Assembly (NCBI GenBank): GCA_029934165.1
Contig: JAOZMU010000242.1
Location: 1 to 5,886, forward strand
DNA from: Bacteroidales bacterium
GTDB lineage: Bacteria; Bacteroidota; Bacteroidia; Bacteroidales; JAOZMU01
Length of the DNA: 5,886 nt
Direction of reading: 5' to 3'
Below are positions 1-5,719 of this stretch, one piece after another. The translations under genes were made by a program, and so were the position numbers. The notes beneath the pieces are model-generated. The model saw nothing but the letters and a program-made list of their open reading frames with translations, did no database searches and had not been told where the DNA came from. Every line of letters begins with the position of its first letter. Positions within the stretch are counted from its first letter, which is position 1.

Positions 1-881
1 GCTTTTTTACTTAACCCAAAATACACATTCTTCTTACTTATTTCCTTAAATTCTTTTAGTGCATTTTGCGATTCTTTTTGCAACTTCGATAGTTCAGCCT
101 TGCAGGAGTGTAAACGCTTATTTGCCTTTGATACAGCATTTTGTGCTGCCGATAATTTATTTTTTCTGGTCTTCCCGCCTTTGTCGTTGTAGTCTTTTTG
201 TAGCTGTTTTAAAATCGTCTTCTTTTCTTTTAACTTCTGCTGCAACTCACTTATATCCTGTTGTTTATTGGATAATTTAATGTCTGCTTTTTTCAATTTG
301 TCGCTAGCCTCAAGCAGTTCTTTTCCCTTTTCACGATGCAGTGAGAAATCAATTGGAATAAAACTGCCACCATCCCAATAACCAAGCACTAAAATCTTGA
401 AACCAAGCACCATCCGGTGAATAACATGGTCATAAACCATTCCGGCACCCTCAATTTTTTTACCACTTTTGCCTAATGTACTGTCGTCCACGCTGAAAAC
501 TTTCACGCCGTCTTTTGTTAATTCATATTTGACTGTCAGAGCAAGAAAACGGCAAGCTATCAGCAGCAACAATAAACGCCAACTAATTCTATAATTGTTT
601 TTTATCGCATAATAGCTATCTTTTTTGCTTTGCAACTCAGACTCATTGGCAAAATCGCTGCGAAACATTTTATAAATGCTATTTATACCCAAAAAGGGTA
701 ATAATAACATAACTAACAAGCCGGCAGATATAGCTAAACCACTTCGTTTAAAGACATTTAAGCCCGAGAAACTTTCCCTTATTTTGAAATGCTTTATCAT
801 TTGGCTTAAAACAGCACCCTCGTTTTCCTGCGATAAAAATGAAAGTTCCGATTGATTTGTATTACCTTTGTTATGTTGCAT
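1..881 (-). CDS. IS transposase, DDE type (IS4-like), 3' end beyond the window
   Basis: The minus-strand frame is open from the ATG at 881-879 to the window edge: 293 codons with no stop, so the C-terminus is missing. The product should cut and join the ends of its own insertion sequence. Residues 128-134 (VFSVDDS) look like the strand carrying the first catalytic Asp (D132 or D133). The stretch GYWDGGSFIPIDFSLHREKG at 167-186 fits the following strands of an RNase H fold as seen in IS4-like transposases. Residues about 187-285 are rich in Lys, Glu, Gln and Leu and probably form a coiled-coil insertion before the second catalytic Asp, which would lie outside the window. Residues about 45-68 and 100-115 are hydrophobic and are probably core helices, not membrane segments. 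The gene is divergent from the histidine kinase. The transposase call is firm; the exact IS family is recalled from motif style and is less sure. Confidence 0.85.
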   Translation of the reverse strand, partial: MQHNKGNTNQSELSFLSQENEGAVLSQMIKHFKIRESFSGLNVFKRSGLAISAGLLVMLLLPFLGINSIYKMFRSDFANESELQSKKDSYYAIKNNYRISWRLLLLLIACRFLALTVKYELTKDGVKVFSVDDSTLGKSGKKIEGAGMVYDHVIHRMVLGFKILVLGYWDGGSFIPIDFSLHREKGKELLEASDKLKKADIKLSNKQQDISELQQKLKEKKTILKQLQKDYNDKGGKTRKNKLSAAQNAVSKANKRLHSCKAELSKLQKESQNALKEFKEISKKNVYFGLSKK

Positions 882-949
882 AATGAGACTGTTTTTGTAC
901 TTGGTTTCTAACTACCTCAAAGATACAATATTATGTCGAATTATGCAAC
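875..949. repeat. 10-bp inverted repeat over the transposase start codon
   Basis: GTTGCATAAT (875-884) and ATTATGCAAC (940-949) are perfect reverse complements 55 bases apart. The inner arm contains the transposase start codon. The outer arm overlaps the -33 element and lies upstream of the predicted transcription start. An RNA begun at the IS promoter would therefore carry only the inner arm, while an RNA entering from outside would carry both and could pair them over the start codon. The sequence shows the arms; the regulatory role is inferred by analogy with IS10 and IS50. Confidence 0.55.
918..948 (-). promoter_or_regulatory. Bacteroidetes-type promoter of the transposase
   Basis: On the minus strand, TATCTTTG (918-925) matches the Bacteroidetes -7 consensus TAnnTTTG exactly. 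A TTG at 946-948 begins 23 bases upstream of it, the right distance for the -33 element. Transcription would start at about 912-915, some 30 bases before the transposase ATG. Confidence 0.6.
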
Positions 950-1012
950 TATTTTAACACTTTTTTGCATCTGCAACAACTTGATACTAAAGGTGTTATT
1001 GAAGTCAGAAAC

Positions 1013-1039
1013 TTGAGTTTATTAATTTTAATAATTTTG
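1013..1039 (+). promoter_or_regulatory. Possible promoter of the kinase-regulator pair
   Basis: TAATTTTG (1032-1039) fits the Bacteroidetes -7 consensus TAnnTTTG exactly and ends 22 bases before the kinase ATG. The nearest upstream TTG (1013-1015) begins only 19 bases before it, shorter than the usual distance of about 23-25. In DNA this AT-rich the -7 match could be chance. Confidence 0.3.
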
Positions 1040-1061
1040 TCCAAAGTCTAAAACACATGTT

Positions 1062-2120
1062 ATGCTAAAAAAGAAATATACTTCGCCAAAATATCTTGCG
1101 ACAATTCTATGTGCTTTTTTCGCTTTTGTAGTTGGAACAGTTTTCGGAATCGGGATTTTGCTCGAACAGGATTGGATTTACTTGATATTTGCTACATTGC
1201 TTGTTTTTATTATCGGGTTTATTGTTTTTTATTATTCGCTTAATACTTTTATTATCCAACGAATCGAACCAATCTATAAAACAATAGATAGCATAAAAAT
1301 ACCATATCGAGAATTGTTTGAAAACATAACTAACACCGACATTATTAACGAGTTAGAGCTTGAGGTAATGGATTGGGCTCGCGACCGAACACGCGAAATA
1401 AAAGAGCTGAAACAAAACGAAAAATACCGAAAAGAATTTATTGGTAATGTTGCACACGAGTTAAAAACACCTATTTTTAATATTCAGGGCTATATTTCTA
1501 CGCTAATTGATGGGGGATTATACGATGATGAAATCAATTTAAAATATCTTCGGCGCACCGAAAAGAACATCAATCGCCTCATTTCCACCATCGAAGATGT
1601 AGATACCATTTCGCAGTTAGAGGCAGGAATGATGAGGTTAAATTTTGAGTATTTCGATTTGAAAAAACTCATAGAAGAGATTTTCGAGATGCAAGAAATC
1701 CGCTCAAATAAATATCATATTAAGCTAATTTGCGCAATAAATGATAAAACGCATTACTATGTGCGTGCCGATAAAATACGCATTTTCGATGTTATCAACA
1801 ATCTGATTGTCAATTCAATAAAATACGGAAAGCCCGGCGGAACAACTGTAATAAAACTAAAAAACAGAATTAGCAAAATAGAGGTCGAAATTAGCGACAA
1901 CGGAATCGGAATTTCGCCAAAGCACCAAGCCCGTATCTTCGAGCGATTTTATCGTGTTGACAAAAGTCGTTCACGCGAGCAAGGTGGCTCAGGACTAGGA
2001 CTTTCCATCGTGAAACACATTTTGGAAGCCCACCAACAAAAAATATGGTTAAAAAGTGATAAAAATATAGGAACAACAGTTACATTTACGCTCGAAAAAT
2101 CTAATCAGGTGTCTGTATGA
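1062..2120 (+). CDS. Membrane sensor histidine kinase, PhoR-like, with no extracytoplasmic domain
   Basis: This 352-residue inner-membrane kinase should autophosphorylate on His and pass the phosphate to the regulator encoded just downstream. Two hydrophobic helices (about 13-34 and 38-60) are joined by only a few residues, so no periplasmic sensor domain exists. No PAS domain fits in the linker (61-121). The HisKA domain (about 122-188) has AHELKTP with the phospho-acceptor H132. The ATPase domain (about 236-346) shows the N box (NNLIVNSIKYG, N251), G1 (DNGIGI, 279-284), F box (FERFYR, 293-298) and G2 (GSGLGL, 309-314), so it looks active. The ATG at 1062 is used because the ATG at 1057 is closed by a stop after three codons. 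The gene ends in TGA, unlike the TAA of the other complete genes here. The signal is unknown; PhoR-like describes the kinase class and does not show a phosphate response. Confidence 0.93.
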   Translation: MLKKKYTSPKYLATILCAFFAFVVGTVFGIGILLEQDWIYLIFATLLVFIIGFIVFYYSLNTFIIQRIEPIYKTIDSIKIPYRELFENITNTDIINELELEVMDWARDRTREIKELKQNEKYRKEFIGNVAHELKTPIFNIQGYISTLIDGGLYDDEINLKYLRRTEKNINRLISTIEDVDTISQLEAGMMRLNFEYFDLKKLIEEIFEMQEIRSNKYHIKLICAINDKTHYYVRADKIRIFDVINNLIVNSIKYGKPGGTTVIKLKNRISKIEVEISDNGIGISPKHQARIFERFYRVDKSRSREQGGSGLGLSIVKHILEAHQQKIWLKSDKNIGTTVTFTLEKSNQVSV

Positions 2121-2167
2121 AAAAATTTAAAACACCGAATACTTAACATTTTGTAATACAGTGAATT

Positions 2168-2872
2168 ATGGGCGTGCAATATAGCATATTATTGGTTGAC
2201 GACGAGCCAGATATTTTGGAGTTTTTAAGTTATAACCTTAAAAAAGAAGGCTTTAAAGTTTACACAGCACAAAACGGAAAAGATGCAATCCGTGTAGCAA
2301 AGGACGCAAAACCGCACCTTATTTTATTAGATGTGATGATGCCAGAAATGGACGGAATTGAAACTTGTGAAATAATCCGACAAACCAAGGAGTTACGTCC
2401 GACAATTGTTGCTTTTCTGACGGCTCGCAGCGAAGATTACTCGCAAATTGCAGGATTTGATGCTGGAGCAGACGATTACATTACGAAACCTATAAAGCCT
2501 AAGTTGCTGATTTCGAGAGTAAAAGCATTGCTCAAACGTGTCCAGCCAGAAGCCAGAAATTCTGGAAAAAGTGAATCCGATTTGGTTGTAAAATATGGAA
2601 ATTTAGTTATTGATAAAGAAAAATATCTTGTCATTGTTGGCGATGAGAAAAAAAACCTACCGCGCAAAGAGTTTGAACTGCTGGTACTTCTGACCTCGAA
2701 ACCAGAAAAAGTCTTCACGCGCGAAGAAATCTACCAAAACATTTGGGGCGATGATATAATTGTTGGCGACAGAACAATTGATGTTCACATTCGTAAATTG
2801 CGCGAAAAAATCGGAGGAAATCATGTCCAAACCGTTAAGGGTGTTGGCTATAAGTTTATCCCATTTTTCTAA
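2168..2872 (+). CDS. OmpR/PhoB-family response regulator
   Basis: This is a 234-residue cytoplasmic transcription factor, the usual length for the OmpR/PhoB family. The receiver domain (about 5-122) has the acidic pair D11/D12, the phospho-acceptor D55 in LILLDVMMPEMDG, T85 in FLTAR, the switch aromatic Y104 and K107 in TKP, so all key residues are present. The DNA-binding winged helix (about 139-232) includes LPRKEFELL, the RTIDVHIRKLREKIG segment (202-216) and the closing TVKGVGYKF hairpin (222-230). It starts 47 bases after the kinase stop on the same strand, so the two are very likely co-transcribed and cognate. A TTAACAT motif lies 20-25 bases upstream, at 2143-2149. The target genes cannot be told from this window, and a phosphate role is possible but not shown. 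Confidence 0.95.
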   Translation: MGVQYSILLVDDEPDILEFLSYNLKKEGFKVYTAQNGKDAIRVAKDAKPHLILLDVMMPEMDGIETCEIIRQTKELRPTIVAFLTARSEDYSQIAGFDAGADDYITKPIKPKLLISRVKALLKRVQPEARNSGKSESDLVVKYGNLVIDKEKYLVIVGDEKKNLPRKEFELLVLLTSKPEKVFTREEIYQNIWGDDIIVGDRTIDVHIRKLREKIGGNHVQTVKGVGYKFIPFF

Positions 2873-2914
2873 TAAGTAACGTTATGTGCTTATCAAGTGG
2901 CTAAAATATATTTT

Positions 2915-2946
2915 TTTGGAAAATAGATAAAAACATACAACCTTTG
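2915..2946 (+). promoter_or_regulatory. Possible era promoter with a long leader
   Basis: TTTG (2915-2918) and AACCTTTG (2939-2946) resemble the Bacteroidetes -33 and -7 elements. They have the same 23-base offset as the transposase promoter, but the -7 element has one mismatch (A for the first T). If real, it would give era a leader of about 250 bases. Confidence 0.3.
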
Positions 2947-3023
2947 TAACTCTCGTTGTGATAAAGATTTGGCTTGTTTTTGTTGTTTATTACATTGATA
3001 ATTAGCTGTTTATGATTTTTATT

Positions 3024-3041
3024 CGAAAATTCAGATTTTCG
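3024..3041 (+). other. Small hairpin in the era leader
   Basis: CGAAAAT (3024-3030) and ATTTTCG (3035-3041) pair perfectly around a TCAG loop, and TTT follows. The stem has only two G-C pairs and the T run is short, so as a terminator it would be weak. Confidence 0.35.
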
Positions 3042-3091
3042 TTTGGGCAAAAATAGCAAAACTTTAACACAAAATAAGTTGATATGTAAAG

Positions 3092-3136
3092 ATAATTAAC
3101 ACTTTTATAGCTGTTATTGGCTTGAATATTAATACA
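3092..3136 (+). repeat. Intergenic element copy A, upstream of era
   Basis: This stretch shares ordered blocks with 4112-4158 upstream of der: ATAATyAAC, CTTTT, CTGTTATT, TGAATA and TAATACA, with small gaps between. The right arm of the hairpin seen in the der copy is missing here. It ends 61 bases before the era start. Confidence 0.4.
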
Positions 3137-3197
3137 ATACGCTTACAAAAATTAGTTCTATAATCTTATATAAATATAACACCTTTAAACTATAAAA

Positions 3198-4073
3198 ATG
3201 GCTCATAAATCAGGCTTCGTAAATATTATTGGAAATCCTAATGTCGGGAAATCTACAATTATGAACTCACTTGTGGGTGAAAAAATATCCATAATAACCT
3301 CAAAATCACAAACTACCAGACATAGAATAATGGGGATTGTCAACGGCAAGGATTTTCAGATTGTTTATTCGGATACGCCCGGCGTGCTGAAACCAACCTA
3401 CAAATTACAAGAATCGATGATGCACTTTGCGTTGTCGGCACTCGAAGATGCAGACGTAATACTTTATGTTACTGATGTTTACGAGACGTTTGATAAGAAT
3501 ATAGAATTTATCGAGAGAGTCAAAAAATCCGATGCTCCTGTGATTCTTATCCTGAATAAAATCGACCTATCAGACCAAAAAAATGTAACCCAACTAATGG
3601 AAAAATGGGCAGAAACAATGCCCAAAGCAGATATTTTGGAAATGTCGGCATTGGAAGGATATAACATTGATATTTTGTTGAAAAAAATAATCTCTTATTT
3701 GCCCGAAGGACCCGAGTATTTTCCGAAAGACCAACTGACAGACAGACCAGAACGGTTTTTTGTTTCCGAAATTATCCGCGAAAAAATATTATTGCATTAT
3801 AAGCAAGAAGTACCATATTCATCGCAGGTTGTGATTGAAGAGTTCAAAGAACTAGAGAAAATAATTTACATAAACGCAACAATTCACGTTGAGCGCGACA
3901 CCCAAAAAGCAATAGTAATTGGTCATAAAGGACAAGCAATCAAACGAGTTGGAACAGAAGCTCGGCAAGATATTGAGGTGTTTTTTGGGAAGAAAGTTTT
4001 CATCGAGCTTTTTGTGAAGGTGAGCAAAGACTGGCGCGACAAACATAATTTTCTTCGTAATTTTGGGTATTAA
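3198..4073 (+). CDS. era: GTPase Era, 30S ribosome assembly factor
   Basis: Era binds the 3' end of 16S rRNA and checks late 30S maturation, cycling between GTP and GDP forms. At 291 residues it has normal family length. The GTPase domain has G1 GNPNVGKS (12-19), the Era-type G2 SQTTRHR (37-43), G3 DTPG (59-62), G4 NKID (120-123) and G5 SAL (150-152). The C-terminal KH domain (about 200-291) carries GHKGQAIKRVG (242-252), the RNA-binding loop, and ends in the conserved WRDKHNFLRNFGY region. All key residues are intact. The start is supported by the MAHKSGFVNIIGNPNVGKST opening and an A-rich stretch just before the ATG, with no clear Shine-Dalgarno site. It lies 325 bases after the response regulator and 190 bases before der, on the same strand. 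The era-der pairing is familiar in Bacteroidetes. Confidence 0.98.
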   Translation: MAHKSGFVNIIGNPNVGKSTIMNSLVGEKISIITSKSQTTRHRIMGIVNGKDFQIVYSDTPGVLKPTYKLQESMMHFALSALEDADVILYVTDVYETFDKNIEFIERVKKSDAPVILILNKIDLSDQKNVTQLMEKWAETMPKADILEMSALEGYNIDILLKKIISYLPEGPEYFPKDQLTDRPERFFVSEIIREKILLHYKQEVPYSSQVVIEEFKELEKIIYINATIHVERDTQKAIVIGHKGQAIKRVGTEARQDIEVFFGKKVFIELFVKVSKDWRDKHNFLRNFGY

Positions 4074-4088
4074 GTTAGATTTACTAAC
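4074..4088 (+). repeat. Short GTTAG/CTAAC hairpin directly after era
   Basis: GTTAG (4074-4078) pairs with CTAAC (4084-4088) around five bases, starting at the first base after the era stop. The sequence GTTAGAT...CTAACGC followed by yTrATAT recurs after der at 5648-5677. Too weak to act as a terminator alone. Confidence 0.35.
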
Positions 4089-4111
4089 GCCTGATATACA
4101 AGAACATAGAA

Positions 4112-4158
4112 ATAATCAACGCTTTTTCTGTTATTAACCTGAATAACAGCCTAATACA
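4112..4158 (+). repeat. Intergenic element copy B, upstream of der, with an 8-bp hairpin
   Basis: This matches copy A upstream of era block by block (ATAATcAAC, CTTTT, CTGTTATT, TGAATA, TAATACA). Inside it CTGTTATT (4128-4135) and AATAACAG (4142-4149) form a perfect 8-bp stem with a six-base loop. No long T run follows, so it is not a typical rho-independent terminator. It ends 105 bases before the der start. Confidence 0.45.
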
Positions 4159-4170
4159 TTTTTATTAAAT

Positions 4171-4183
4171 AGCACAATGTGCT
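4171..4183. promoter_or_regulatory. Operator-like palindrome upstream of der
   Basis: AGCACA-A-TGTGCT is a perfect 6-1-6 inverted repeat and stands out as relatively G+C-rich in AT-rich DNA. It lies 80 bases before the der ATG, a place where a dimeric regulator could bind. No regulator is known for it, and as a hairpin its one-base loop is unfavourable. Confidence 0.35.
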
Positions 4184-4263
4184 TAATACACACAAATTAT
4201 ATTGGCGCAAAAGTATTTTTCGGAAAAGAAAAAAGCATTGTGTCAGAATCAAAATAAAACAAA

Positions 4264-5568
4264 ATGCCAAATATTGTAGCCATAGTAGGACGACCAAACG
4301 TAGGGAAATCGACATTATTCAACCGACTAACAGAATCGAAAAAAGCTATTGTCGATGAAGTCAGCGGAGTAACGCGCGACCGACACTATGGAAAATCGGA
4401 ATGGAACGGACGCGAATTTTCTGTGATAGATACAGGCGGTTATGTTGTAAACTCTGATGATATTTTTGAAGAAGAAATCCGAAAACAAGTCCTACTTGCT
4501 ATCGAAGAAGCAGATTCAATTCTTTTTGTTGTCGATGTGATGAGCGGAATAACGGATATGGACGATGCCGTTGCAAAATTATTGCGCCGAACAGATAAAA
4601 AAGTCTTTTGCGTTGTCAATAAAGTCGATAACTCACAGCGTTTGTACGAATCCAGTGAGTTTTACGCACTTGGACTTGGCGACATTCACCCACTATCCTC
4701 GATAAATGGCAGTGGAACAGGCGATATGCTAGATGCCGTGGTTGCCTCTTTTGAGAAAGACGATGACCTGGAAGAGCTTGATATTCCGCGTTTTGCGATT
4801 GTTGGGCGACCAAATGTTGGTAAATCGTCGTTAGTAAATTCCTTGATTGGAATCGACCAAAATATCGTAACGCCTATCGCCGGAACAACGCGCGACACCA
4901 TAAATACACGTTATACAAAATTTGGTTACGATTTCCATCTTTTGGATACCGCCGGATTACGAAAAAAAGGAAAGGTAAACGAAGACCTTGAATTTTACTC
5001 AGTCTTACGCTCAATTCGTGCCATCGAGTCGGCAGATGTTTGCATGCTGATGATTGATGCCACGCGTGGTATTGAGGCGCAGGATATGAATATTTTTCAA
5101 TTGATAATTCGTAATCGTAAAGGTGCTGTTATTCTGGTGAATAAGTGGGATATTATTGACAAAAACACCTCAAGCGTAAAAGAATTTACTAAGAAAATTC
5201 AGGATAAAATCGCTCCATTCAACGATGTGCCTATTATTTTTGTTTCTGCTCTCACGAAACAACGAATTCACAAAGCTCTCGAAGAATCTGTTACCGTTTT
5301 TGAGAAACGACGCAAAAAAATTGCAACATCAAAACTTAATGAAGTTATGTTGGAAGAAATACAAAACAATCACCCGCCAGCAGTAAAAGGTAAACATATA
5401 AAAATCAAGTATGTAACACAGTTGCCTACTCATGCTCCAACTTTTGCATTCTATTGCAATTTACCTCAGTATGTTAAAGAACCATATTGCCGATTTCTTG
5501 AAAATAAAATCCGTCATCACTTTGATTTTACAGGAGTTCCAATTCAAGTATTTATCCGTAAAAAGTAA
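4264..5568 (+). CDS. der: GTPase Der (EngA), 50S ribosome assembly factor
   Basis: Der is an essential bacterial GTPase with two tandem G domains that acts in 50S subunit maturation. The 434 residues fit the family. G domain 1 has GRPNVGKS (9-16), VTRD (36-39), DTGG (56-59) and NKVD (119-122). Its G5 site reads SSING (145-149), with Ser in place of the usual Ala. G domain 2 has GRPNVGKS (181-188), TTRD (208-211), DTAG (228-231), NKWD (293-296) and SAL (328-330). An acidic linker (about 165-173) separates them. The KH-like C-terminal domain (about 353-434) ends in GVPIQVFIRKK. The ATG at 4264 follows an A-rich stretch, as in Bacteroidetes, and puts the first P-loop at the usual place. It lies 190 bases after era on the same strand, so it may be read from era or from its own weakly defined promoter. 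A strong terminator follows. Confidence 0.98.
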   Translation: MPNIVAIVGRPNVGKSTLFNRLTESKKAIVDEVSGVTRDRHYGKSEWNGREFSVIDTGGYVVNSDDIFEEEIRKQVLLAIEEADSILFVVDVMSGITDMDDAVAKLLRRTDKKVFCVVNKVDNSQRLYESSEFYALGLGDIHPLSSINGSGTGDMLDAVVASFEKDDDLEELDIPRFAIVGRPNVGKSSLVNSLIGIDQNIVTPIAGTTRDTINTRYTKFGYDFHLLDTAGLRKKGKVNEDLEFYSVLRSIRAIESADVCMLMIDATRGIEAQDMNIFQLIIRNRKGAVILVNKWDIIDKNTSSVKEFTKKIQDKIAPFNDVPIIFVSALTKQRIHKALEESVTVFEKRRKKIATSKLNEVMLEEIQNNHPPAVKGKHIKIKYVTQLPTHAPTFAFYCNLPQYVKEPYCRFLENKIRHHFDFTGVPIQVFIRKK

Positions 5569-5586
5569 AATAAACCTAAATTATTA

Positions 5587-5634
5587 AATCAAAAAAAGTA
5601 GCTTTTTGCATCGCAAGAGCTACTTTTTTTGATT
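5587..5634. terminator. Rho-independent terminator after der, usable in both directions
   Basis: Positions 5587-5603 and 5618-5634 form a perfect 17-bp stem whose core is AAAAAAAGTAGCT / AGCTACTTTTTTT. Inside the loop further pairing is possible (TT/AA and GC/GC around ATC). The stem carries A7 on the left and T7 on the right, so it could stop transcription from either strand. It starts 19 bases after the der stop. Confidence 0.9.
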
Positions 5635-5647
5635 ACTACCATTAATT

Positions 5648-5668
5648 GTTAGATAGAAATAATCTAAC
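5648..5668. repeat. Second hairpin after the der terminator
   Basis: GTTAGAT (5648-5654) and ATCTAAC (5662-5668) form a perfect 7-bp stem with a seven-base loop, 13 bases after the main terminator. No T run follows on the plus strand. The arms and the GCTTAATAT after them resemble the small hairpin directly after era. Confidence 0.5.
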
Positions 5669-5719
5669 GCTTAATATTTCGTCCATTTTGTGGAAGTTGA
5701 GTCAGATATTTGCGAAAAA

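Larger units (their letters stand above)
2873..3197. other. AT-rich gap between the response regulator and era
   Basis: No credible gene lies in these 325 bases. They hold a possible promoter (2915-2946), a perfect 7-bp hairpin (3024-3041), two TTAACAC heptamers 32 bases apart (3064-3070 and 3096-3102) and an element resembling one upstream of der (3092-3136). A weak ATAAG/CTTAT pair directly follows the regulator stop, and the 12-bp palindrome AAAATATATTTT lies at 2903-2914. No convincing rho-independent terminator for the regulator operon is visible. Confidence 0.6.

Noticed and set aside
59..280. Plus-strand open frame of 73 codons
   Set aside because: It lies antisense to the transposase frame, which is continuous for 293 codons and carries recognisable motifs.
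1490..2076. Minus-strand open frames within the histidine kinase gene
   Set aside because: Both are short shadows opposite an intact kinase with all its motifs; no promoter or recognisable product.
2476..2718. Minus-strand frame of 80 codons inside the response regulator gene
   Set aside because: Low-complexity Ser/Phe-rich product opposite a well-supported gene; a shadow frame.
2903..2914. Palindrome AAAATATATTTT followed by T's as a terminator of the regulator operon
   Set aside because: The stem is all A-T and has no room for a loop; such palindromes are expected in AT-rich DNA.
3479..4046. Minus-strand frames inside era
   Set aside because: They overlap conserved Era coding sequence and show no family resemblance.
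4198..4205. TATATTGG as the -7 element of a der promoter
   Set aside because: It has one mismatch to TAnnTTTG and no TTG lies at the proper distance upstream.
4408..4708. SSING in place of SAxxG at G5 of Der domain 1 as a sign of a defective GTPase
   Set aside because: G5 is the least conserved motif, Ser is a mild change, and every other motif in both domains is intact.
4616..4901. Two minus-strand frames inside der
   Set aside because: They mirror the conserved GTPase motifs of der in reverse; no independent support.
4074..5668. GTTAGAT and ATCTAAC match the integron attC core forms GTTRRRY and RYYYAAC
   Set aside because: The order is inside out for an attC site (RYYYAAC must come first), the inner L boxes are missing, no integrase is present, and era and der are conserved housekeeping genes and not cassettes.
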